DNA of 5,262 nucleotides, taken from the NCBI GenBank assembly GCA_025355915.1, contig JANXYT010000022.1:1-5262 (forward strand). The letters are read 5' to 3'. A model generated the notes under the pieces. That model was not told the DNA's origin and made no database searches. It saw only the letters and a program-made list of their open reading frames with translations. Each line of letters opens with the position of its first letter. Positions within the stretch are counted from its first letter, which is position 1. The translations under genes and the position numbers were made by a program. The stretch comes from Holophagaceae bacterium. Its GTDB lineage: Bacteria; Acidobacteriota; Holophagae; Holophagales; Holophagaceae. Below, in pieces: positions 1 to 5,105 of this stretch.

Positions 1-45
1 GCAAAGCCGAAGCCCGCAGGGTGCGGCACAGGAGGTGCCGCATGA
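1..45 (+). CDS. 3' end of an upstream reading frame ending in repeat copy 1 (partial)
   Basis: Reading from base 1 gives the C-terminal residues AKPKPAGCGTGGAA followed by TGA at 43-45. This is the same tail encoded by the next two repeat copies. The TGA overlaps the ATG at 42-44 (ATGA). It may be the end of the preceding operon gene (hemA would be the expected neighbour) or the end of yet another repeat-encoded mini-frame. The sequence in the window cannot decide between these. No domain is recognisable in 14 residues. Confidence 0.35.
   Translation, partial: AKPKPAGCGTGGAA
22..42 (+). promoter_or_regulatory. Shine-Dalgarno hairpin, repeat copy 1
   Basis: TGCGGCAC (22-29) and GTGCCGCA (35-42) form a perfect 8-bp stem around the loop AGGAG (30-34). 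The last stem base is the A of the ATG at 42-44. The layout is identical to the hemC hairpin at 170-190. Confidence 0.6.
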
Positions 46-119
46 GCACGAAGCAGGAGCGGAGGGCCACTTTGGCAAAGCCGAAGCCCGCAGGGTGCGG
101 CACAGGAGGTGCCGCATGA
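42..119 (+). CDS. Repeat-encoded 25-residue mini-ORF 1
   Basis: ATG at 42, TGA at 117-119, 25 residues beginning MSTKQERRATLAK and ending PAGCGTGGAA. It is preceded by a strong ribosome-binding site (AGGAGGTG at 30-37) and overlaps the next mini-ORF by ATGA at 116-119. The product would be small and basic, with one cysteine, no signal peptide and no membrane segment. I do not recognise it as a family. It could be a translated leader that couples ribosomes down to hemC, or simply a by-product of the repeat. The signals for translation are good, but evidence for a functional peptide is weak: of the five base differences seen between aligned copies, three change residues and two are silent. Confidence 0.35.
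   Translation: MSTKQERRATLAKPKPAGCGTGGAA
96..116 (+). promoter_or_regulatory. Shine-Dalgarno hairpin, repeat copy 2
   Basis: Stem 96-103 with 109-116, loop AGGAG at 104-108, start codon ATG at 116-118. It is identical to the hairpins at 22-42 and 170-190. Confidence 0.6.
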
Positions 120-193
120 GCACGAAGCAGAAGCGAAGTGCCACTTTGGCGCAGCCGAAGCCCGCAGGGTGCGGCACAGGAGGTGCCGCATGA
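116..193 (+). CDS. Repeat-encoded 25-residue mini-ORF 2
   Basis: ATG at 116, TGA at 191-193, 25 residues beginning MSTKQKRSATLAQ and ending PAGCGTGGAA. It differs from mini-ORF 1 by E6K, R8S and K13Q. Its stop overlaps the hemC start codon (ATGA, 190-193), so ribosomes finishing this frame are placed to restart on hemC. Whether the peptide itself has a function is unknown. Its strong ribosome-binding site is AGGAGGTG at 104-111. Confidence 0.38.
   Translation: MSTKQKRSATLAQPKPAGCGTGGAA
170..190 (+). promoter_or_regulatory. hemC ribosome-binding site presented in a hairpin loop
   Basis: TGCGGCAC (170-177) pairs perfectly with GTGCCGCA (183-190) around a five-base loop, AGGAG (178-182). The Shine-Dalgarno sequence AGGAGGTG (178-185) matches the usual bacterial 16S tail over eight bases. 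Its core lies in the loop, while its GTG and the A of the hemC ATG (190) are in the stem. AGGAGG ends six bases before the ATG, which fixes this ATG as the hemC start. Inference: the stem would limit free initiation, and a ribosome finishing mini-ORF 2 would open it. Confidence 0.65.
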
Positions 194-1068
194 AGCACGT
201 CACGGTCGCCACCCGAGGATCTGCCCTGGCCGTGGGTCAGGCCGAACCCATGGTGAGGTTTCTCGAATCCAAGGGCTACGAGGTGTCGTGGCGCAAGTTC
301 TCCACCTCCGGGGACCAGTGGCTGCAGGGCCCCCTCGACAAGCAGGTGGGCGCCGGCTTCTTCACCAAGGAGCTGGAGGACGCCATGGCCGGGGGCCACG
401 CGGACCTGCTCATCCACAGCCTCAAGGACGTGTCGCTGGAGCGGCCCGTCGGCATTGTGTCCGCCTGCATCCCCCGCCGCGAAGACCCCCTGGATTGGCT
501 GGTGATGCGGCCCGATGCGCCGGAGGACATGGTCATCGGAACCAGCGCGGTGCGGCGCGAACGCGTGCTCAGCCAGCTGTTTCCCAAGGCCCGGTTCACC
601 TGGATTCGGGGCAATGTGCAGACGCGTCTTCAGCGCGTTCGTGATGGCGTCCTGCGGGACGAGCCCCTCCACGCCACCATGCTGGCCGCGGCCGGGTTGA
701 AGCGCTTGGGGCTCGACCTTGCGGGGCTCACGGTGCGTCCAATGACACCGGAGGAGTTGCCGTCGGCCCCGGGGCAGGGGGCCTTGTTGGCCGAAGCCAG
801 GGCGGATCGCCCCGACCTCATCGAAGCGCTATCTGAAATCCACGACCCCCTGACCGCCCGCTGCGTCACCTTGGAGCGCCTGGTCCTGGCGGGCATCGGG
901 GGGGGCTGCCAACAGCCCCTGGGTGCCCTGGCCACACCCCAGTCCGATGGGACGCTCCTGCTGCAGGCGGCCTACGCGCCGGCGGGCGAACTCCGCCGGG
1001 CGGAGGCCCGGGGAACCGATGACCGGGAATTGCTGGCCCGTGTCCTGAAGGGTATCGGCCTGTCATGA
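190..1068 (+). CDS. hemC: Hydroxymethylbilane synthase (porphobilinogen deaminase)
   Basis: Cytosolic enzyme that joins four porphobilinogen molecules into linear hydroxymethylbilane. The 292-residue product is slightly shorter than the common 300-320. Family motifs in order: ATRGSALA (7-14), STSGD (39-42 region), GAGFFTKELE (54-63), IHSLKDV with catalytic Asp80, GTSAVRRE (117-124), IRGNVQTRL (139-147), AAAGLKRLG (166-174), APGQGAL (193-199), and GGGCQQPLG (237-245). Cys240 is the expected attachment site of the dipyrromethane cofactor. IRGNVQTRL has Gln144 where many bacterial enzymes have Asp, a change that seems tolerated in the family. The start at 190 is chosen over an in-frame ATG at 109 because it has the AGGAGG site and the family N-terminus begins there; the upstream 27 codons are repeat read in another frame. 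It overlaps hemD by four bases (ATGA). Confidence 0.97.
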   Translation: MKHVTVATRGSALAVGQAEPMVRFLESKGYEVSWRKFSTSGDQWLQGPLDKQVGAGFFTKELEDAMAGGHADLLIHSLKDVSLERPVGIVSACIPRREDPLDWLVMRPDAPEDMVIGTSAVRRERVLSQLFPKARFTWIRGNVQTRLQRVRDGVLRDEPLHATMLAAAGLKRLGLDLAGLTVRPMTPEELPSAPGQGALLAEARADRPDLIEALSEIHDPLTARCVTLERLVLAGIGGGCQQPLGALATPQSDGTLLLQAAYAPAGELRRAEARGTDDRELLARVLKGIGLS

Positions 1069-1772
1069 CGCCCTCGGCCCACCTCCCCCGCTTGGCACTG
1101 GCCCGGCCAGCCCAGCATCCCTTGTCGGACACGGTCCGAAAAGCGGGGTGGAAGCCCATCCCCTATGCCTTCACGCGCCTCCAGCCTTCGACCGTGCCGC
1201 CGCCCCGGCCCTTTTCTGCCATCGCCGCCGTGCTTATCCTCAGTCCCTCCGGCGCCAAGGTGGCAGCGTCGAGGCTTCCCGTGGGAATGATGTGCCTGGT
1301 GCAGGGGGCGGGTACGTCCGATGCCCTTGGTCGCGAGGATCTACAGGTCCACCTCCCTTCCGAGGCCAGGGCCGAGGCCCTTTGGGAGTTGCTGCAGGAG
1401 CGGTTTCCAGAGGGTGGCGACTTCATCCTCGCCCGGGGAGAGCGCAGCCGGGAGTACCTGGAGGTGGTGACCAAGGACACGCCATGGCGCATCCATGCCT
1501 GGGTCACCCACCGCGAGTCCCCCAGGATTCCATTCCCGCCCCTTCCCAAAGTTGAAGGTGTGCTGGCCATGAGCCCGCTCCAGGCCGAACTCCTCGCACC
1601 GCTCGCTGGAAGCGTGCAGCGCTTCGCCTGGGGCGAGGCCACCGCCGAAGCCTTTGCCCGGGTGGGCGCGCCCGCCCATGCCTATTGCGAACCGAAACCC
1701 AGCCTGCTCTGGGCCATGCTGGCGCAGCATCTGGCAGCTCAAGAGAACCTGAAAGAGGAGTCTCCATGTTGA
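1065..1772 (+). CDS. hemD: Uroporphyrinogen-III synthase
   Basis: Cytosolic enzyme that inverts ring D of hydroxymethylbilane and closes it to uroporphyrinogen III. The 235 residues are a little short for this poorly conserved family (about 250). The pattern fits its two-lobed fold: AVLILSPSGAKVAA (55-68), CLVQGAGTSDALG (77-89), ILARGERSREYLE (121-133), the second-lobe VLAMSPLQAELLAPL (166-180), and FAWGEATAEAFARVG (187-201) followed by EPKPSLLWAML (209-219). The assignment also rests on its place between hemC and hemB. The ATG at 1065 overlaps the hemC stop (ATGA), with only a weak AAGGG (1048-1052) upstream, so translational coupling to hemC is likely. The stop lies seven bases inside hemB. 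Confidence 0.9.
   Translation: MTPSAHLPRLALARPAQHPLSDTVRKAGWKPIPYAFTRLQPSTVPPPRPFSAIAAVLILSPSGAKVAASRLPVGMMCLVQGAGTSDALGREDLQVHLPSEARAEALWELLQERFPEGGDFILARGERSREYLEVVTKDTPWRIHAWVTHRESPRIPFPPLPKVEGVLAMSPLQAELLAPLAGSVQRFAWGEATAEAFARVGAPAHAYCEPKPSLLWAMLAQHLAAQENLKEESPC
1756..1760 (+). promoter_or_regulatory. Shine-Dalgarno site of hemB
   Basis: AGGAG five bases before the ATG at 1766. It decides the hemB start: the same frame is open from an ATG at 1685, but that one lies inside hemD and lacks such a site, and the protein family's N-terminus begins near residue 1 of the shorter form. Confidence 0.8.
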
Positions 1773-2743
1773 ACCGCTCTCGCCGCCTCCGCACCAGTGC
1801 CGCCATGCGCAACCTGGTGGCCGAGACTGACCTCCGCCCGCGCCACCTGATCCAGGGCCACTTTGTGCAGCCCCAGGCGGGCAGCCGAGAGATCTCCAGC
1901 ATGCCGGGCATTTTCAATTCCGGTGTGGAGGACACGGTCCGCCAGGTGGAGAAGGATCTCAAGAAGGGCCTCGCCAGCGTGCTGCTCTTCGGCGTGCCGG
2001 AGGAGGGATCCAAGACGCCCGATGCGGCCTATGTCCGCGACCGGGAGGGCGTGGTTCCCAAGACCGTGAAGGCCCTGAAGAAGGCTTTTGGTTCTGATCT
2101 CATCGTGATGACGGATATCTGCCTCTGCGGCGCCACCAGCCATGGCCACTGCGGCCTGGTGGACGACGAAGGCGTGGTGCTGAATGACGAGTCCCTGCCC
2201 ATCCTGGCGGAGATGGCGCTGCGCCACGCCGAGGCGGGCGCCGATGTGGTCGCGCCCAGCGACATGATGGATGGCCGTGTGGCCGCAATCCGCGCCCTGC
2301 TTGACAAGAACGGGTTCACCCGGACCAGCATCCTCAGCTATGCCATCAAGCACGCCGGCGCCTACTATGGTCCCTTCCGCGAGGCCGCTCACAGCAGCCC
2401 CAAGTTCGGCGACCGCAAGACCTACCAGATGGACCCCCGTAATGCCCGGGAGGGCCTGAACGATGCGCTGCTCGATGTGGACGAGGGCGCGGACATGCTC
2501 ATGGTCAAGCCCGCCCTGCCGAACCTGGACCTCATCTGGCGCCTCCGGGAAGCCCAGCTGGCCCCCATCTGCGCCTACCACGTGTCCAGCGAGTTCAGCA
2601 GCGTCAAGGCCGCCGACCGCCTGGGCTGGCTGGATGGGAACCAGTTGATGCTGCAGCACCTTCTCGCCATCCGCCGCGCGGGCGCCGACATGATCGTCAC
2701 CTACGCAGGTCGCGAGGCCGTGGAGAAGGGATGGATTAGCTAA
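1766..2743 (+). CDS. hemB: Porphobilinogen synthase (5-aminolevulinate dehydratase), zinc-type
   Basis: Condenses two 5-aminolevulinate molecules to porphobilinogen in the cytosol. The 325 residues match the usual family length. The N-terminal arm has RLRTSAAMRNLVAET (7-21). VLLFGVPEEGSK (72-83) and DICLCGATSHGHCG (117-130) follow; Cys119, Cys121 and Cys129 are the three cysteines expected to bind catalytic zinc, as opposed to the aspartate-rich magnesium-type variants. VAPSDMMDGRV (162-172) is conserved. The two Schiff-base lysines are Lys195 (SYAIKHAGAYYGPFR) and Lys248 (MLMVKPALP). The more common text around the first lysine is SYSAKYAS, so Ile194 and His196 are local variants. It overlaps hemD by seven bases, and its TAA stop is followed immediately by the mrr start codon. 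Confidence 0.97.
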   Translation: MLNRSRRLRTSAAMRNLVAETDLRPRHLIQGHFVQPQAGSREISSMPGIFNSGVEDTVRQVEKDLKKGLASVLLFGVPEEGSKTPDAAYVRDREGVVPKTVKALKKAFGSDLIVMTDICLCGATSHGHCGLVDDEGVVLNDESLPILAEMALRHAEAGADVVAPSDMMDGRVAAIRALLDKNGFTRTSILSYAIKHAGAYYGPFREAAHSSPKFGDRKTYQMDPRNAREGLNDALLDVDEGADMLMVKPALPNLDLIWRLREAQLAPICAYHVSSEFSSVKAADRLGWLDGNQLMLQHLLAIRRAGADMIVTYAGREAVEKGWIS

Positions 2744-3670
2744 ATGACCGTCCCCGGCTTTCAAGAATTTATGAGGCCATTTTTGGAGGAAGTTTCTTCT
2801 GGAAAGACGAGGACTATGCAAGAGATGACGGAGGCAGTTGCGTGCCGTCTTGGGCTATCAGATGAGGACCGCGAAGAACTACTCCCTTCAGGAACTCAGA
2901 AGGTCTATTCGAATCGAATAGCTTGGACTAGGACCTACCTGAAGAAATCAGGTCTGGTTGAATCTCCATCCAGAGGAAACGTCAGGATTTCGGCTTTGGG
3001 TTTGGATGTCTTGAAGACACATTCCGGTCCCGTTGATATCAAGTTTCTTTCTCGGTTTCCCAGTTTCGTGGAATTTCATCAGAAAGGAACTGGCACTGAC
3101 GTATTGCCAGTAACTGGTAAGGCAGTGGATCTGCCAAACCAAATGGACGAAAAGACGCCAGAAGAAGCACTACAGCAGGCCTATCAGTCACTCAGAAGCA
3201 CACTAGCCGAGGAAGTCATTCTTAGAGTGCGTCAATGCACACCCGATTTTTTTGAGCGTCTAGTTGTCGAATTAATCGTGGCCATGGGGTACGGTGGCTC
3301 ACTTTTAGACGCTGGCAGGGCTATTGGGCGCTCAGGAGATGGAGGAATTGACGGAATTATCAAGGAGGACCGCCTTGGTTTGGATGTGATCTACATCCAA
3401 GCAAAGCGCTGGAGCGATACGGTTGGTCGACCCGAAATTCAAAAATTTTCTGGCGCACTGGATGGCCAAAGAGCGCGTAAGGGGATTTTCATAACGACTT
3501 CTACATTCTCAAAAGAAGCCCGAGACTTTGCCAGGAATATTGAAAAGAAAATTATCCTGCTCGATGGCAATGAGCTTTCGAATCTGATGATGGATTTCAA
3601 CGTAGGTGTTGCGCCCGTATCAATATTTGAAGTAAAGAAACTCGATCTTGACTACTTCGAAGAAGCCTGA
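2744..3670 (+). CDS. mrr: Mrr-like type IV restriction endonuclease (PD-(D/E)XK family)
   Basis: Predicted nuclease that cuts DNA carrying modified bases, so it needs no partner methyltransferase; none is present here. The 308 residues match E. coli Mrr (about 304). The N-terminal part (about 3-110) resembles the Mrr N-terminal winged-helix domain: VPGFQEFMRPFL, LLPSGTQKVYSNRIAWTRTY (47-66) and LKKSGLVESPSRG (66-78). The catalytic domain (about 165-285) has FFERLVVELI with Glu171, GRSGDGGIDG with Asp203, YIQAKRW with Gln219 and Lys221 (the QxK form of the motif), GRPEIQKFSGALDG (228-241) and KGIFITTSTFS (246-256). No active-site residue is missing. It is AT-richer than its neighbours (28 of 60 and 22 of 60 GC in 2881-2940 and 3541-3600, against 41 of 60 in 2581-2640 of hemB) and uses ATA and TTA codons, which suggests horizontal gain. 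Its ATG abuts the hemB stop (TAAATG), with only a distant AAGGG. The choice of substrate modification is not readable from sequence. Confidence 0.92.
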   Translation: MTVPGFQEFMRPFLEEVSSGKTRTMQEMTEAVACRLGLSDEDREELLPSGTQKVYSNRIAWTRTYLKKSGLVESPSRGNVRISALGLDVLKTHSGPVDIKFLSRFPSFVEFHQKGTGTDVLPVTGKAVDLPNQMDEKTPEEALQQAYQSLRSTLAEEVILRVRQCTPDFFERLVVELIVAMGYGGSLLDAGRAIGRSGDGGIDGIIKEDRLGLDVIYIQAKRWSDTVGRPEIQKFSGALDGQRARKGIFITTSTFSKEARDFARNIEKKIILLDGNELSNLMMDFNVGVAPVSIFEVKKLDLDYFEEA

Positions 3671-3688
3671 TTTTAGGAAAGAGAACCC

Positions 3689-4945
3689 ATGAGCAACGAC
3701 ACCCTGTTCCAAGAAGCCCTGACCCACTTTCCCGGTGGCGTTTCCAGCCCCGTGCGGGCCTTTCGCGCTGTGGGGGGCACCCCCAAGTTCTTCAAGAAGG
3801 CCTCCGGCGCCTGGTTCGAGGATGAGGATGGTCAGCGCTTCTTGGACCTCTGCATGTCCTGGGGTCCGCTGATCCTCGGTCACGCCCATCCCGACATCCT
3901 GGCCGCCGTGACCGAGGCCATGCAGGAGGGCCTCACCTTCGGCGCGCCCAGCCGCCGCGAGCTGTTCCTGGCGCGCCGCATCAAGGAGATGGTGCCCTTC
4001 ATCGAGAAGATGCGCTTCGTGTCCTCGGGCACCGAGGCCGTCATGTCCGCCCTGCGCGCCGCCCGTGGCTTCACCGGCCGGGACCGCATCCTCAAGTTCG
4101 AGGGCTGCTACCACGGCCACAGCGACGGCCTGCTGGTGAAAGCCGGATCGGGCCTCATCACCTTCGGCGCTCCCACCAGCGCGGGTGTGCCCAAGGCCAT
4201 TGCCGAGCTGACCTCCGTGGTGTCCCTGGACGATTTGGAAACGCTTGAGCGTACCTTTGCAGAAATCGGCCATGAGCTGGCCGCGGCCATCATCGAACCC
4301 ATTCCCGCCAACAACGGCCTGCTGCTCCAGCGCCCCGAGTTTCTCAAGCGCCTGCGCGAACTCTGCACCAAGCATGGCGTGGTCCTGATCTTCGACGAAG
4401 TCATCAGCGGCTTCCGCGTGGCCCCGGGGGGCGCGGCCGAGCGGCTGGGCATCACGCCGGACCTGGGCACCTACGGCAAGATCATCGGCGGTGGCATGCC
4501 GGTCGGCCTCTACGGCGGTCGAAAGGACATCATGGGCGTCGTCGCGCCCGATGGCCCGGTCTACCAGGCAGGCACGCTGTCCGGCAATCCCGTGGCCATG
4601 GCCGCGGGCCTGGCCACCATGGAGAAGCTCACGCCCGCCTTCTACGCCGAGCTCGAAACCAATGCGGCGAAGTGGGCTGCGGCCTTCGAGACCATCCCCG
4701 GCCTCCACTGCCCGCGCTACGGCAGCCTGCTTTGGCCGCTGTTCCAGGATGGCGTGCGCCGCAGCGATGCCGTGAAGGGCGAGTCCATCACCACCTTCAA
4801 CCGCCTGCACAAGGCGCTGCTGGGTCAGGGTGTCTACCTGCCGCCCAGCGGCTACGAAGTGGCCTTCCTGGGCGCCGCCCACGGCGAGCCCGAACTGGCC
4901 CACTTCAAGCAGGCCGTGGCCACCGTGGCCAAGGATTTCGCCTGA
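3689..4945 (+). CDS. hemL: Glutamate-1-semialdehyde 2,1-aminomutase
   Basis: PLP-dependent cytosolic enzyme that turns glutamate-1-semialdehyde, made by HemA, into 5-aminolevulinate; it marks the C5 route. The 418 residues are close to the usual 425-430. Motifs in order: FPGGVSSPVRAF (14-25), the Trp-Gly-Pro and GHAHP region (58-68), VSSGTEAVMSALRAARGFTG (111-130), FEGCYHGHSDGLLVKAGSG (137-155), GAPTSAGVP (160-168), the PLP-contacting IFDEVISGFRV with Asp236 (234-244), TYGKIIGGGMPVG (261-273) with Schiff-base Lys264, and QAGTLSGNPVAMAAG (293-307). These distinguish it from ordinary class III aminotransferases. The start has AGGA (3675-3678) 10 bases upstream and the N-terminus matches the family. 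It follows mrr by 18 bases and returns to the GC-rich codon use of the other hem genes. Confidence 0.97.
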   Translation: MSNDTLFQEALTHFPGGVSSPVRAFRAVGGTPKFFKKASGAWFEDEDGQRFLDLCMSWGPLILGHAHPDILAAVTEAMQEGLTFGAPSRRELFLARRIKEMVPFIEKMRFVSSGTEAVMSALRAARGFTGRDRILKFEGCYHGHSDGLLVKAGSGLITFGAPTSAGVPKAIAELTSVVSLDDLETLERTFAEIGHELAAAIIEPIPANNGLLLQRPEFLKRLRELCTKHGVVLIFDEVISGFRVAPGGAAERLGITPDLGTYGKIIGGGMPVGLYGGRKDIMGVVAPDGPVYQAGTLSGNPVAMAAGLATMEKLTPAFYAELETNAAKWAAAFETIPGLHCPRYGSLLWPLFQDGVRRSDAVKGESITTFNRLHKALLGQGVYLPPSGYEVAFLGAAHGEPELAHFKQAVATVAKDFA

Positions 4946-4963
4946 TCTTTTCAAAGATTTTTA

Positions 4964-5077
4964 TCCACAGATTTCACAGATTCACACAGATTCAACTGCT
5001 GAAATCGCCCGCACCAACGGTTCTCAATTCCATTTGTCTTTGCTTTTTTAATCTGTGAAATCTGTGGAATCTGTGGA
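4964..5077. repeat. Long imperfect inverted repeat with three 9-base direct repeats per arm
   Basis: The left arm has CCACAGATT (4965-4973), TCACAGATT (4974-4982) and, after one extra base, ACACAGATT (4984-4992). The right arm has AATCTGTGA (5050-5058), AATCTGTGG (5059-5067) and AATCTGTGG (5068-5076). The arms can pair over nearly their full length, with one T-G pair, one mismatch and one bulged base, around a 57-base AT-rich spacer (4993-5049). This family of TCACAGATT-like repeats occurs in intergenic regions of many bacterial genomes (from memory). The transcript could form a long stem after hemL, which might slow decay or dampen read-through to hemE. It lacks the compact GC stem of a normal terminator. 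Confidence 0.85.
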
Positions 5078-5096
5078 CCCCTTGCTTTTCCGATCT

Positions 5097-5101
5097 GGAG
5101 G
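5097..5101 (+). promoter_or_regulatory. Shine-Dalgarno site of hemE
   Basis: GGAGG, four bases before the ATG at 5106. It fixes the hemE start, and the protein there begins like known HemE proteins. Confidence 0.75.
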
Positions 5102-5105
5102 TCCC

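Larger units (their letters stand above)
1..193 (+). repeat. 74-bp tandem repeat, 2 full copies plus a partial copy, upstream of hemC
   Basis: Copy 1 is 1-74, copy 2 is 75-148, and copy 3 is 149-193, where it merges into the hemC start. Copies 1 and 2 differ at only three positions (57/131, 62/136 and 65/139). Copy 3 differs from them at its third and fourth bases. Each copy contains the run GCAGGGTGCGGCAC, then AGGAGGTG, then an ATGA stop/start overlap. The unit is 3n+2 bases long, so each duplication shifts the frame by one step and recreates the ATGA overlap instead of extending one protein. More copies may lie to the left, because the window opens inside the array. High identity suggests recent duplication or ongoing homogenisation. 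Whether the unit also occurs elsewhere in the genome cannot be seen here. Confidence 0.95.
4946..5105. other. AT-rich gap between hemL and hemE
   Basis: This is the only gap of note in the window (160 bases). It holds the inverted repeat described at 4964-5077, T runs at 4958-4962 and 5044-5049, and the hemE ribosome-binding site. No gene is supported in it. The frames that cross it are run-ons from alternative frames of hemL. Confidence 0.85.

Noticed and set aside
109..189. N-terminal extension of hemC to the ATG at 109
   Set aside because: The extra 27 codons are the tandem repeat read in another frame. The ATG at 190 has AGGAGG at ideal spacing and begins the conserved HemC N-terminus.
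1..193. CRISPR array
   Set aside because: The 74-bp units are contiguous with no unique spacers and no cas genes nearby.
1685..1765. N-terminal extension of hemB to the ATG at 1685
   Set aside because: It would overlap hemD by almost 90 bases. The ATG at 1766 has AGGAG five bases upstream and gives the normal HemB length.
1739..2821. Long minus-strand open frame (360 codons) opposite hemB
   Set aside because: It is a shadow of hemB caused by GC-rich third positions. It runs into mrr, and its translation matches no family I recognise.
3629..3658. Inverted repeat GAAGTA/TACTTC at the 3' end of mrr
   Set aside because: Six base pairs with an 18-base loop, inside coding sequence and with no T run; expected by chance.
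3620..4954. Long minus-strand open frame (444 codons) opposite hemL
   Set aside because: It is the mirror of a GC-rich, codon-biased gene: hemL has full family motifs, and the antisense frame has low-complexity Gly/Ala/His content with no recognisable domain.
4945..4962. Intrinsic terminator after hemL (ATCTT/AAGAT stem followed by five T)
   Set aside because: The stem is only about five AT-rich pairs with a four-base loop, too weak to call, and it may be part of the inserted repeat segment.
4672..5058. Open frame of 128 codons running from within hemL into the gap
   Set aside because: It is an out-of-frame run-on from hemL. Its tail is just the translation of the CACAGATT repeats, a known source of spurious proteins.
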